This document shows, one piece after another, positions 1-7,259 of a DNA stretch of 11,844 nt (positions within the stretch are counted from its first letter, which is position 1; each line of letters begins with the position of its first letter). A program made the position numbers and the translations under genes. This DNA comes from Acidobacteriaceae bacterium. GTDB lineage: Bacteria; Acidobacteriota; Terriglobia; Terriglobales; Acidobacteriaceae. Under the pieces are notes generated by a model, which saw only the letters and a list, made by a program, of their open reading frames with translations, was not told the DNA's origin and searched no databases. The DNA lies in assembly GCA_003151875.1 (NCBI GenBank), contig PLYW01000129.1, positions 1-11,844 on the forward strand, given 5' to 3'.

Positions 1-2
1 GC

Positions 3-1421
3 AGCCGCCATCTCAAGATCTACATTCCCGATGCGGTGGACACCACGCGCAGCGTGATCATCAGCTACAAGGTGATCAATGCGGTGCGCTGGTTCGACGA
101 TCACGACGAGCTGTACTGGAACGTGACCGGCAACGACTGGCCGGTGCCGATTGACAGCGCCGCGGCTTTTATCACCTTCCCGGCGAATGCCGCCAACAAC
201 CTGCGCGCGCAGGCCTTCACCGGCGAATACGGATCGCAGGGGCAGGACGCTGCCGCCGAAGTCCGCGGCAACACGGTGGTGATCGAGACCAACAACCCGC
301 TCTCCATGCGGGGCGGGCTGACCGCCGACGTGTACATCAGCAAAGGCGTGCTGACGCAGCCCAGCAAGTGGACCGTGGCGATGTTGTTTCTGCGCAGCAA
401 TCCGATCGTGCTGCTGCCGCTGTGGGCGTTGATCGTGATGTTCGTCTTCTGGTGGACGAAGGGCCGCGATCCCAAGCCCGACATTTCGGTGGCCCCCATG
501 TACGAGCCGCCGAAGGACATGACCCCCGCCGAAGTCGGCAGCCTGATCGACGACGCAGTCCATCCTCGCGACATTACCTGCACCATGGTGGACCTGGCGG
601 TGAAGGGCTATCTCAAGATTGAGGAGACCGAGTCGAAGGTGCTGCTGTTCAGCCATCGCGATTACACTTTCCACTCGCTGAAACCACCTGACACCTGGAG
701 TTCGCTCCAACCCCACGAGCGCGTGATGCTGAACCACATGTTCACCGGCGGGGCCACGCAGGTGCGGCTGTCGGACCTGAAGAACCAGTTCTACGTCGCC
801 ATCCCCACCATCAAGGCAGACATTCTCGCGGAGCTGAAGAGCAAGGGCATGTACTCGGTCGATCCCGACTCGGCGCACGCCTACGTGCTGGCCGGAATCC
901 TGTTTACCGCAGCGCCCTTCGTGCTGGCGCAGGTGCTGGGCTGGGGCCCCATGCTGGATTCGCCGGGGCTGCTGATTGCCGCGGGAATACTCGCGGTGAT
1001 CATCGTATTCCTGTTCGCGCGCATCATGACCGCGAAGTCGTTGAAGGGGGTGCGCACCAAAGTTGAAATCCTCGGCTTCCAGGAGTTCATCAACCGCGTG
1101 GACGCCGACCGCTTGAAGCGCATGCCGCCCGATACCTTCGAGAAGGTCCTGCCGTATGCCATGGCGCTGGGCATCGAGAACCGCTGGGCCAAGGCCTTCC
1201 AGGGAATCACCCAGAACCAGCCCACCTGGTACGTGGGACCGACGCCCTATGTGGGCTTCAATCCCATCTTCTTCGCCGCCTCCATGCACGCCATGGCGAT
1301 GGATGCGCACCAGGCGTTCGTGACCGCGCCGCGCGCCAGCAGCGGCGGCTCAGGATGGGGCGGCGGTGGTGGAGGCTTCAGCGGCGGCGGCTTCGGCGGC
1401 GGCGGTGGCGGCGCGTTCTGA
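3..1421 (+). CDS. DUF2207 family membrane protein, 5'-truncated by the window edge
   Basis: The reading frame is open from base 3 with no stop upstream, so the true start lies outside the window; the GTG at 36 is only an internal codon. The visible part starts inside the extracytoplasmic N-terminal beta domain typical of DUF2207. A first membrane segment lies at about 372-459 and is followed by the GRDP motif and a P-x-Y-x-PP stretch. Next comes a cytoplasmic segment resembling the family pattern 'TPAEVGxLIDxxVxxRDITxTxxDLAVKGYLKIEE'. A hydrophobic pair at about 885-1030 probably makes two more membrane passes. The protein ends in a low-complexity Gly/Ser tail (1345-1418), also common in this family. 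The molecular function of DUF2207 proteins is unknown and I assign none. The family call is confident. Confidence 0.88.
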   Translation, partial: SRHLKIYIPDAVDTTRSVIISYKVINAVRWFDDHDELYWNVTGNDWPVPIDSAAAFITFPANAANNLRAQAFTGEYGSQGQDAAAEVRGNTVVIETNNPLSMRGGLTADVYISKGVLTQPSKWTVAMLFLRSNPIVLLPLWALIVMFVFWWTKGRDPKPDISVAPMYEPPKDMTPAEVGSLIDDAVHPRDITCTMVDLAVKGYLKIEETESKVLLFSHRDYTFHSLKPPDTWSSLQPHERVMLNHMFTGGATQVRLSDLKNQFYVAIPTIKADILAELKSKGMYSVDPDSAHAYVLAGILFTAAPFVLAQVLGWGPMLDSPGLLIAAGILAVIIVFLFARIMTAKSLKGVRTKVEILGFQEFINRVDADRLKRMPPDTFEKVLPYAMALGIENRWAKAFQGITQNQPTWYVGPTPYVGFNPIFFAASMHAMAMDAHQAFVTAPRASSGGSGWGGGGGGFSGGGFGGGGGGAF

Positions 1422-1523
1422 GGCGGCGCTGGTCTTTATGAAGAACACTCATAGACGAACGAAACCGGCATCGGCGGAAGCCGTCGCGCGTCTGACAGAG
1501 CCAGGTTACGGCCTGACGCCTAT

Positions 1524-1829
1524 TTACGTCCAGCGGTCCGTGCGTTCGTCCGATTGTGCCCTCATATAGGAGCGCAAGATGGCGTTAATACGGGTCTGGT
1601 AGCCGCTGCCCTTTTTCTTGAGCCATTCCACAACATCATGATCAATCCGGATGGTCAGGCGGTCTTTGGGCTCCGGCATGGCGAGCTTCGCGGTCGTCCA
1701 GAAAGATTTGCCCAGCCTGGGAATATCGGAGTAGTCGATATCCCCATCACGCATCTGGCGCAAGCGTTTAAAGTCAGTCCTACCCCTGCTCCGCGCGCCC
1801 GAGGTGGTTTGCGTAGTCTTTCCTTTCAT
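1524..1829 (-). CDS. brnA: BrnA-type ribbon-helix-helix antitoxin
   Basis: A 101-residue protein matching the BrnA antitoxin pattern: an 'IDYSDIPxLxxxFWxxAKLAMPE' block (residues 31-53), then a ribbon-helix-helix DNA-binding segment (57-89) with the signature 'RLTIRIDxDVVEWLKKKGxGYQTRINAILRSYM'. In characterised systems BrnA binds and neutralises the BrnT RNase toxin and represses the shared promoter. The start at 1829 is supported by an AAGGAGG Shine-Dalgarno sequence 10 nt upstream. It lies inside the end of brnT, so the two genes overlap by 50 nt in different frames, which favours coupled translation. The toxin-first order is the usual one for this family. Length and both conserved blocks look intact, so the antitoxin is probably functional. 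Confidence 0.93.
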   Translation of the reverse strand: MKGKTTQTTSGARSRGRTDFKRLRQMRDGDIDYSDIPRLGKSFWTTAKLAMPEPKDRLTIRIDHDVVEWLKKKGSGYQTRINAILRSYMRAQSDERTDRWT

Positions 1830-2061
1830 CGCGACGTGCCCTCCTTGCTGAAATAATTCGCCGCCGTTTGCCGCGCATCACATAGACCACTACGATTTCA
1901 ATGTCCTCCATGACACCGATAGCGAATATGCGGTCTTCACCGTGACGGCTCTCAATTCTCTCGAACACCGGCCCGTCAAAAACCCGTTTGGCATCCTGAA
2001 AATCGATGTAGTGCTTTGCGAGGTTCGCCTGTCTCTTGCCCTCGTCCCACTCAAAAACCAT
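1780..2061 (-). CDS. brnT: BrnT-type ribonuclease toxin
   Basis: About 93 residues with the BrnT signature: an N-terminal 'FEWDEGKRQANLAKH' block with the conserved basic and His residues, 'DFQDAKRVFD', a central GEDRIFAIG strand and the C-terminal 'RRIISARRARRDERKDY' block. BrnT is a type II toxin with a RelE-like fold that cleaves RNA and is neutralised by BrnA; this is family knowledge, not tested here. Two in-frame ATGs are possible, at 2067 and 2061. The GAGGA Shine-Dalgarno (2068-2072) sits directly against the first but 6 nt from the second, so I prefer 2061. The gene is first in its operon, with a putative -10 box and operator just upstream. All conserved blocks are present, so no decay is evident. 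Confidence 0.93.
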   Translation of the reverse strand: MVFEWDEGKRQANLAKHYIDFQDAKRVFDGPVFERIESRHGEDRIFAIGVMEDIEIVVVYVMRGKRRRIISARRARRDERKDYANHLGRAEQG

Positions 2062-2091
2062 CGGCATTCCTCAATCGACGGGCGTTTCTCA

Positions 2092-2119
2092 AATATGCAC
2101 AATATGTACAGACATTATA
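2092..2119 (-). promoter_or_regulatory. brnTA promoter -10 box with tandem 9-bp putative BrnA operator
   Basis: On the - strand a perfect TATAAT lies at 2119-2114. Just downstream, where transcription should begin, are two abutting 9-bp direct repeats differing at one base: GTACATATT (2109-2101) and GTGCATATT (2100-2092). Ribbon-helix-helix repressors commonly bind tandem short half-sites, and BrnA is known to autorepress, so this is a likely operator. No good -35 hexamer is visible 16-18 bp upstream of the -10 box. The site assignment is inference. Confidence 0.5.
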
Positions 2120-2183
2120 AACGAGTTGCCGGTTTAGCGTGGGGTGGATTTTGCGCGAAATGCTGGTCGTTCATTGCCGATCG

Positions 2184-3236
2184 CTACCGCGTCCCGTTGG
2201 GATAGACCAGGATCTTGCTGGCTTCGCCGGTCTTCAGGCGCTCCATGCCTGACGCGAAGTCCTTCATCGCGATGCGGTCGGTGATGACGGGATGCAGGTC
2301 GAGTTTGCCGGCCTTCAGCAGCGCAGTCATCTGATACCACGTCTGGTACATGCGGCGTCCGTTGATGCCTTGCACGGTTGCGCCTTTGAAAATGACTTCT
2401 TCGGCGAGGTTGAGTTCGACTGGCTTGGAGGGAATTCCGAGCAGGGACATGCGGCCACCGAGACGCAGGATTTTGAATCCTGTTCGGATGGATTCGGTGC
2501 GCCCAGCCATCTCCAGCACGACATCCACGCCGGTGCCGCCGGTGTTGTCCATCACGATCTGGTACACGTCGTCCTTGGTGGGATCGAGGACGAAGTCGGG
2601 CTTCATCTGCTGGGCGATCTTGCGGCGATGCTCGTTCACTTCCAGCGCGAAAATCTGGGTAGCTCCGCAAGCGCGCGCCACCGCGATGGAGAACAGCCCG
2701 ATGGGGCCGCAACCGGTGATGGCCACGCTCTTGGCGGCAATGTCGCCGGCCAGCACGGTGTGCACCGCGTTGCCGAGCGGATCGAGGATGGAGGCGTACT
2801 CCGGCAGGATGGAAGGATCGAGCTTCCAGATGTTGGACTCGGGGATGACGACGTACTCGGCGAAGGCGCCGTTGGCGTCCACGCCGATGATCTTCACGTG
2901 CTGGCAGATGTGCGCCTCGCCGGTGCGGCATTGCAGGCACTTGCCACAGGCCACATGCATTTCGGCGGAGACGAAGTCGCCGGGCTTGACGCTGGTCACT
3001 TCGTCGCCCACGGCCTCGACCGTGCCACAGAACTCGTGGCCGGGAATCAGCGGGGGATGAATGCGGCGCTGCGCCCACTGGTCCCATTGGTAAATGTGCA
3101 GGTCGGTGCCGCAGATGGACGCCATTTTGACCTTGACCAGCACCTCGGTCAGGCCAAATTGCGGCTTGGGAACTTCGCGGATTTCTATGCCCGGTGCAGA
3201 CGTGGGCTTAACGACGGCAAGCATGGTATTCGGCAT
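2184..3236 (-). CDS. tdh: L-threonine 3-dehydrogenase (zinc-dependent MDR family)
   Basis: A 350-residue protein aligning by eye along its full length with E. coli Tdh. It oxidises L-threonine with NAD+ to L-2-amino-3-ketobutyrate in the cytoplasm. Catalytic-zinc residues are visible as C42 in 'SICGTDLH' (with T44 and H47) and H67-E68 in GHEF. The structural zinc lobe has four cysteines at C97, C100, C103 and C111. The Rossmann motif GCGPIG is at 175-180, and the 'GRRMYQTWYQM' block near 293-303 is characteristic of Tdh rather than sorbitol dehydrogenase. The frame extends upstream to 3317, but ATG 3236 fits the family N-terminus; its only ribosome site is a weak AAGAG. The usual partner kbl (2-amino-3-ketobutyrate CoA ligase) is not adjacent. 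The start is less certain than the identity. Confidence 0.92.
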   Translation of the reverse strand: MPNTMLAVVKPTSAPGIEIREVPKPQFGLTEVLVKVKMASICGTDLHIYQWDQWAQRRIHPPLIPGHEFCGTVEAVGDEVTSVKPGDFVSAEMHVACGKCLQCRTGEAHICQHVKIIGVDANGAFAEYVVIPESNIWKLDPSILPEYASILDPLGNAVHTVLAGDIAAKSVAITGCGPIGLFSIAVARACGATQIFALEVNEHRRKIAQQMKPDFVLDPTKDDVYQIVMDNTGGTGVDVVLEMAGRTESIRTGFKILRLGGRMSLLGIPSKPVELNLAEEVIFKGATVQGINGRRMYQTWYQMTALLKAGKLDLHPVITDRIAMKDFASGMERLKTGEASKILVYPNGTR

Positions 3237-3278
3237 GAGGATGGCTCTTGGACTCGATTCCCACCCTATCCGCAGTCT

Positions 3279-3342
3279 CCCACCCTTTCGCCAAAGACAG
3301 GCGAAAGGATGGGGCACTCAGCGGACAAGGGTGGGGCACCCG
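3279..3342. repeat. Dispersed palindromic repeat (CCCACCC...GGGTGGG family), copy 1
   Basis: The arms CCCACCCTTTCGCC (3279-3292) and GGCGAAAGGATGGG (3300-3313) pair at 13 of 14 positions around a 7-nt loop. They are followed by a second half, AAGGGTGGGGCACCC (3328-3342). The same sequence family recurs at 3835 and 7260. It lies upstream of tdh and could influence its mRNA 5' end, but position alone does not show a function. Confidence 0.65.
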
Positions 3343-3501
3343 TGCGAAAAGGGACGGGCACCCGCGTTACGTCAGCCCAGTATGAATAAGAAGCGGTGGG
3401 CAAACCAGCAAGTTTAACACGCCCAGGGAAGGGCGATGAGCGGGACGGATGACGGCACTGATCTAATTCCGTGTTGCTGACAGTCATTTACTACCCGGCT
3501 A

Positions 3502-3684
3502 CTACCCGGCGGGAGTAAACCATTTGAAAAATACGAACCCCAGTATGAGGAGAGCGAATATCAGCAGGAACATCATGTTACGGCGCATCGCGTACCTCTG
3601 CCGTTCACTGAACTCGTGCTCTTTCTTGACCGCCCCCTCATGCAGCCTGTTCCTGAGTTCCTTTAAGTCCTCTTGATCGCCCAT
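3502..3684 (-). CDS. Small single-pass membrane protein, unknown function
   Basis: Sixty residues. The N-terminal half is highly charged and probably helical (many E, K, R and Q). An arginine pair (MRRN) precedes a hydrophobic segment at about residues 37-55, and the protein ends in a short 'KWFTPAG' tail. Under the positive-inside rule the charged half should be cytoplasmic. The start at 3684 is supported by GGAGA about 6 nt upstream. The coding sequence ends in two consecutive TAG codons, because a CTACCCGGC stretch is duplicated at 3491-3499 and 3502-3510. No family is recognised. A real gene is likely given the clean ribosome site, sensible topology and an otherwise empty surrounding region. 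Confidence 0.65.
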   Translation of the reverse strand: MGDQEDLKELRNRLHEGAVKKEHEFSERQRYAMRRNMMFLLIFALLILGFVFFKWFTPAG

Positions 3685-3745
3685 CGTTCATCTCCGCGCG
3701 TAGGTCACGCTGTTAGCAAATCCCGCATCGTCCGGATCATGTTAG

Positions 3746-3772
3746 TGACGCCCGCAGCCATGCCGGGCGTCA
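3746..3772. terminator. Hairpin, possible terminator
   Basis: A perfect 9-bp stem, TGACGCCCG (3746-3754) with CGGGCGTCA (3764-3772), around a 9-nt loop, followed on + by TTTGAATT. The T-run is weak, so a terminator is possible but unproven. It sits upstream of the small membrane-protein gene, where a regulatory hairpin is an alternative. Confidence 0.35.
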
Positions 3773-3834
3773 TTTGAATTGCGGTGTTCACTCTTCCGCA
3801 GTTATACCACGCAAGCACGCTTCTCGCCCGATCT

Positions 3835-4147
3835 CCCACCCTGTCGCCAAAGCCGCGGAGCACGCCAGATGAAGAGGCCGAAGAAGTGACCTAGGCAATA
3901 GAAATTTCCAGAGAAAGGCTGGGCCACCCGCCCGAGCAAGAGCTGCAACGGGCACTGGGGTGCGGGTCGCCATTACCGACCGCAATGGCAAAGGCAAAAT
4001 CCTGATCGAGTACTCGTCGCTGGAGGGTTTCGACCGCATCCTCGAAGTCATGAAGGCGAAATGATGGGCTGGCCCCAACCCGCCCGAAGATAAGTCCGAC
4101 GACCGCTGTCGGCGGCCCAGCTCCTCTCCCTGTTTCTGTACGCCGCA
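3835..4147 (+). repeat. ~315-bp dispersed unit, copy 1 (palindrome remnant plus parB 3' end)
   Basis: This stretch aligns nearly throughout with 7263-7583. Shared blocks in the same order are CCCACCCTGTCGCCAAAGCC, GAAGAGG(C/T)CGAAGAAG, GACCTAG(G/A)CAATAGAA, the ParB-like remnant, and a tail ending CTGTACGCCGCA. In this copy the second arm of the opening palindrome has been lost, so it is the more decayed one. It contains no transposase and no clear terminal inverted repeat. Confidence 0.7.
3931..4064 (+). pseudogene. parB 3'-end remnant, frameshifted copy
   Basis: Reads PEQELQRALG, then after one missing base VRVAITDRNGKGKILIEYSS, then LEGFDRILEVMKAK and a TGA stop. This resembles the C-terminal dimerisation domain of chromosomal ParB/Spo0J, whose typical pattern is 'LGTRVxIxxxxGKGxIxIEYxSxxDxxRIL'. 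It is 134 nt long against 135 nt in the second copy, consistent with a single-base deletion within the CTGGGG-TGCGGG stretch. There is no ParB N-terminal or helix-turn-helix region upstream, so this is a fragment, not a gene. The ParB assignment is by motif recognition. Confidence 0.65.
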
Positions 4148-4619
4148 CCGTGACCCCCGTTACTCACGGTCGATCGTGGCAGGGGGAATATCGGCTGTTA
4201 GCGCATTCAGCTTCGCCGAATTTCTCAGATACCCGGCTGCATCCCCAATTCATAAGTGCCGAGTATTTGGTTTCTTGTCAGACGTCACACCGTCGCAAGA
4301 AGCGGATTGAGATCGGGAGGCAATCATGCAGTGGGTTCGGTCGCTCACGACCCAACCAAGCGCTCCTTCCCCGACTGTGTCACCGCAAGCGGTGACGCGG
4401 TTCACGGACAAACGGGGCAGCTGGCAGTTATTAAGTACTGTTACTCGTGTGCGGCAACGTGCCTCGTATCCGCCTGGAGGAACTCCATGCAGACCTCACG
4501 CCGCCCGCTCCTCCTGATGGAAACCCCGGCCCATTCTTCTTCGCCGGGTCTCCAATCAAGCAACGGCGCACTGGAGGGCTGTCAGTCTTGTACCCGGTCT
4601 AAGCCTAATAGGGGGCAGT
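4148..4619 (+). other. Gene-poor leader region upstream of the GloVer-repeat gene
   Basis: About 470 bp without a recognisable gene. It holds a perfect 8-bp stem hairpin, GTCACCGC-AA-GCGGTGAC (4379-4396). It also holds two short overlapping reading frames with good ribosome sites (4326-4517 and 4487-4633), of which the second overlaps the start of the next gene. No convincing -35/-10 pair and no riboswitch consensus known to me was found. Confidence 0.5.
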
Positions 4620-4633
4620 ATGAAGAAATCTAG
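4487..4633 (+). CDS. Possible 48-residue leader ORF overlapping the next gene
   Basis: An ATG preceded by TGGAGGA with 5-nt spacing, the best Shine-Dalgarno in the leader. It opens a 48-residue frame ending in TAG at 4631-4633, 14 nt inside the coding sequence that starts at 4620. The product is rich in Ser, Pro and Arg and resembles nothing I know. It could be a translational-coupling leader peptide or chance. A second frame, 4326-4517, also has GGGAGG 5 nt before its ATG and overlaps this one. Coding status is weakly supported. Confidence 0.25.
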   Translation: MQTSRRPLLLMETPAHSSSPGLQSSNGALEGCQSCTRSKPNRGQYEEI

Positions 4634-7226
4634 CTTGTGGAAGATGGTTTGTGCCGTCTGTTTGTTTTGCGCGCTGATGGCGGTCAATTCGTCCGCACAG
4701 ACCCTCACCACTCTGGTAAGTTTTGACGGTACCAACGGTGCCGCTCCCGCTGCGTCCCTCATCCAAGCCAGCGACGGGAACCTCTACGGGACAACCGAGT
4801 ATGGCGGGCCCATTAGCGGCTGCGAGGGCGGCTTTAATCCCTGTGGCACCGTTTTCAAAATTACCCACAGCGGCACGCTGACCACGCTACACACCTTCGT
4901 CTACAGTGACGGCGCGTTTCCGGTGTCCCCCGTGGTGCAAGGCAGTGACGGGAACTTCTACGGGACAAACCAGGGTGAGGGAGACAGCGGAGGCTCTGGC
5001 GCGATCTTCAAAATGACTCCCAGCGGCACGTTAACGGTGCTGGACTCTGTCGCCTCGGTGGCCGGACTCGTGCAAGGCCGCGACGGGAACTTCTATGGGA
5101 CAACCCCGCGCAGCTACACCAATGGCACGGTCTTCAAAGTCACCCCCAGCGGCACGTTGACCACCCTGCACACCTTCGACGGCACAGACGGCAACAACCC
5201 TCAGGCGGGCCTGGTGCTAGCCACCGACGGGAACTTCTACGGAACAACGTTCAGCGGGGGAACTAGCAGCTACTGTGGCGGTGGCTGTGGCACGGTCTTC
5301 AAGATGACACCCGGCGGCTCACTGACCACCCTGCATAGCTTCAGCGGCACTGACGGCTACAATGTTCAGGCAGGGCTGGTGCAAGGCCGCGACGGGAACT
5401 TCTACGGGACAACCGTCAATGGCGGTGGTGCTCACAACGTTGGCGAAGTCTTCAAAATCACTCCCAGCGGCACGCTGACCGTGCTTTACAGCTTTTGCTC
5501 TCAAACCGGCTGCACCGACGGCGCCTATCCTAGAGCAGCGCTGATGCAAGCCACCGATGGGAACTTCTACGGAACCACCAGCGCCGGCGCGGCGAACGGC
5601 CAGGGCACGATCTTCGCTATCACCCCCGGCGGCTCGCTGACTACGCTTTACAGCTTTTGTGCTCAAACTGGCTGCGCTGATGGCGCCAGTCCGCAGGGCG
5701 GTTTGGTGCAAGACTCCCATGGAAACTTCTACGGAACTACCATCGCCGGCGGCGCCGACAATCTCGGCACGGTCTTCAAGTTGACGCCACTGCCTTCCAC
5801 AACAACCGTCGTGACGAGTACTCCTAATCCCTCGGAAGTGGGACAGCTAGTCACGCTTACCGCAACCGTGAGCCCCTCCGGGCCGCCCGCGCCGACCGGG
5901 ACGGTGAGCTTCACCTCGAACGCCGTCGCGATTTCCGGCTGCACCGCAGTGCCGCTGACCTCGCTTACCGCGGTCTGCACCACCTCGACACTGGCTGTGG
6001 GCACGGATGCGATCGTAGCAACCTACTCCGGCGACTCCAATTATTCCGGCAGCAGCGGCACGCTCTCGCAACTGGTTAATCCGATTCCATCGCCTGTGCA
6101 GTTTGTCGCCGTCACGCCCTGCCGCGTGGTGGACACGCGGCCACAGCATGGCGGCAGCGGCCCCATTCCGGGCGGCACCTTCCAGAGCTTCCCCATTCAG
6201 CAGGCGGGCGGCTGCAACATTCCCGCCACTGCGGCTGCGTATTCGCTGAATGTCACCGTGGTTCCTTCAGGGCCGCTGGGGTACTTAACCATCTGGCCTA
6301 CCGGCGAAGGCCGGCCGGTGGTTTCCACCCTGAACTCTGCGGATGGCCGCGTCAAGGCCAACGCTGCCATCGTGCCCGCGGGCAGCAGCGGAGAGGTCAG
6401 TGTGTACGTCACCGACACGACCAACGTGGCCCTCGACATCGACGGCTACTTTGCGCCGGTATCGGGTTCCACGCTGGCGTTTTATCCGCTGACTCCCTGT
6501 CGCGTCGCCGACACGCGCTACAGCACTTATCCGCCGGGCCTGGGACCGCCGTCGCTGACGGGCGGCCAGGAACGGCAATTCCCCATCCTGAACGCCACCA
6601 CGACCTGCAACATTCCCCCCAGCGGCGTGGCCGCGTACTCGCTGAACGTCACCGTCGTGCCCCACGGCACACTGGGGTATCTGTCGGTCTGGCCCACGGG
6701 TGAAGCCCAGCCCACGGTTTCCACGTTGAACGACGTCCTCGGACGCGTCATCGCCAATGCGGCAATTGTGCCCGCCGGTACCGACGGCAAGGTCTCGGTT
6801 TACCCCACCGATAACACCGACTTGATCATCGACATCAACGGCTACTTCGCGCCTGCGGGCGCGGGCGGGCTGTCGCTGTATGCGGTGGCGCCGTGCCGGG
6901 TCATAGACACCCGTCACGTGGGCAGCGGCCAGCCTTTCATCGGGATCCTGAGTCCTCCGGTGGATGTGACTGACAGTTTTTGCGGACCGCCGGCCACTGC
7001 GCATGCATATGTGTTCTATGCAACGGTGATTCCGCCGGTAAGCTTGGGCTACCTGACGCTGTGGCCGGACGGCGGAAACCAGCCGCTGGTTTCCACGCTG
7101 AACGCCGCAGACGGATCGATCACCAACAACATGGCCATCGTACCCACCCACAACGGAAAGGTCGATGCCTATGCGTCGGGGCTCACGCAACTGATCCTCG
7201 ACATCTCCAGCTACTTCGCGCCATAG
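4620..7226 (+). CDS. Secreted GloVer-repeat / Ig-like / PCRVVDTR-repeat protein
   Basis: An 868-residue exported protein. Residues 1-26 form a Sec signal peptide (KK, hydrophobic core, likely cleavage after NSSA). Residues ~28-390 carry seven repeats with 'DGNFYGTT...GTVFKxTPSGTLTTLHTF', matching the GloVer (Gloeobacter/Verrucomicrobia) tandem repeat. The mature N-terminus 'TLTTLVSFDGTNG' supplies the strand missing from the seventh repeat, suggesting a closed seven-bladed propeller. Residues ~391-485 form a bacterial Ig-like domain (Big_3_5 type) with two cysteines. Residues ~490-868 are three ~125-residue repeats starting PCR(V)xDTR and ending (I)xGYFAP. No sortase, PEP-CTERM, lipobox or T9SS signal is seen, so the anchoring is unknown. 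The start has GGGGG 4 nt upstream. It is a C-terminal paralogue of the next gene. A role in surface binding or adhesion is only inference. Confidence 0.88.
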   Translation: MKKSSLWKMVCAVCLFCALMAVNSSAQTLTTLVSFDGTNGAAPAASLIQASDGNLYGTTEYGGPISGCEGGFNPCGTVFKITHSGTLTTLHTFVYSDGAFPVSPVVQGSDGNFYGTNQGEGDSGGSGAIFKMTPSGTLTVLDSVASVAGLVQGRDGNFYGTTPRSYTNGTVFKVTPSGTLTTLHTFDGTDGNNPQAGLVLATDGNFYGTTFSGGTSSYCGGGCGTVFKMTPGGSLTTLHSFSGTDGYNVQAGLVQGRDGNFYGTTVNGGGAHNVGEVFKITPSGTLTVLYSFCSQTGCTDGAYPRAALMQATDGNFYGTTSAGAANGQGTIFAITPGGSLTTLYSFCAQTGCADGASPQGGLVQDSHGNFYGTTIAGGADNLGTVFKLTPLPSTTTVVTSTPNPSEVGQLVTLTATVSPSGPPAPTGTVSFTSNAVAISGCTAVPLTSLTAVCTTSTLAVGTDAIVATYSGDSNYSGSSGTLSQLVNPIPSPVQFVAVTPCRVVDTRPQHGGSGPIPGGTFQSFPIQQAGGCNIPATAAAYSLNVTVVPSGPLGYLTIWPTGEGRPVVSTLNSADGRVKANAAIVPAGSSGEVSVYVTDTTNVALDIDGYFAPVSGSTLAFYPLTPCRVADTRYSTYPPGLGPPSLTGGQERQFPILNATTTCNIPPSGVAAYSLNVTVVPHGTLGYLSVWPTGEAQPTVSTLNDVLGRVIANAAIVPAGTDGKVSVYPTDNTDLIIDINGYFAPAGAGGLSLYAVAPCRVIDTRHVGSGQPFIGILSPPVDVTDSFCGPPATAHAYVFYATVIPPVSLGYLTLWPDGGNQPLVSTLNAADGSITNNMAIVPTHNGKVDAYASGLTQLILDISSYFAP
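4773..5760 (+). repeat. Seven GloVer repeats (in-gene tandem repeat)
   Basis: The core GACGGGAACTTCTACGG(G/A)AC, or a close variant, begins near 4773, 4947, 5082, 5226, 5391, 5556 and 5718. The spacings are 135-174 bp and always a multiple of three. The repeat is strongest at DNA level over the 'DGNFYGTT' codons and looser elsewhere, as expected for protein blades rather than a mobile array. Confidence 0.85.
6088..7223 (+). repeat. Three C-terminal PCR(V)xDTR repeats of the first secreted protein
   Basis: Unit A is about 6088-6462, B about 6472-6852 and C about 6868-7223. Each unit has 'PCRV(V/A/I)DTR' near its start and a second cysteine around 40-45 residues later (CNIP, CNIPP or CGPP). 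It then has 'LGYLT(I/L)WP', 'VSTLN', '(A/M)AIVP' and a terminal '(I/L)DI(D/N/S)(G/S)YFAP'. No other cysteines are seen in the units, suggesting one disulfide per repeat. The layout resembles the 'RLLDTR...VADVAGYF' repeats of actinobacterial cell-surface proteins. Confidence 0.8.
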
Positions 7227-7259
7227 TTGGCTGGGCGGATTAGCGCCTCGGTGAAGATC

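Noticed and set aside
2292..3389. Long open frame on + (365 codons) and another on - (2134-3087, 317 codons) over tdh
   Set aside because: Both overlap the well-supported tdh gene in other frames. Their translations are Arg/His/Gly-rich and of low plausibility, as expected of shadows of GC-rich coding DNA.
3788..4148. Minus-strand open frames of 85-96 codons over the repeat unit
   Set aside because: They run antisense to the parB remnant, have no ribosome site, and are not kept consistently in the second copy of the unit.
4148..4619. c-di-GMP or other riboswitch in the long leader before the GloVer gene
   Set aside because: No conserved core of a riboswitch class known to me could be matched; only one simple hairpin is evident.
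4773..5760. Regularly recurring GACGGGAACTTCTACGG motif, considered as a CRISPR array
   Set aside because: Spacing is 135-174 bp, always in frame, and the motif encodes the conserved 'DGNFYGT' of a protein repeat.
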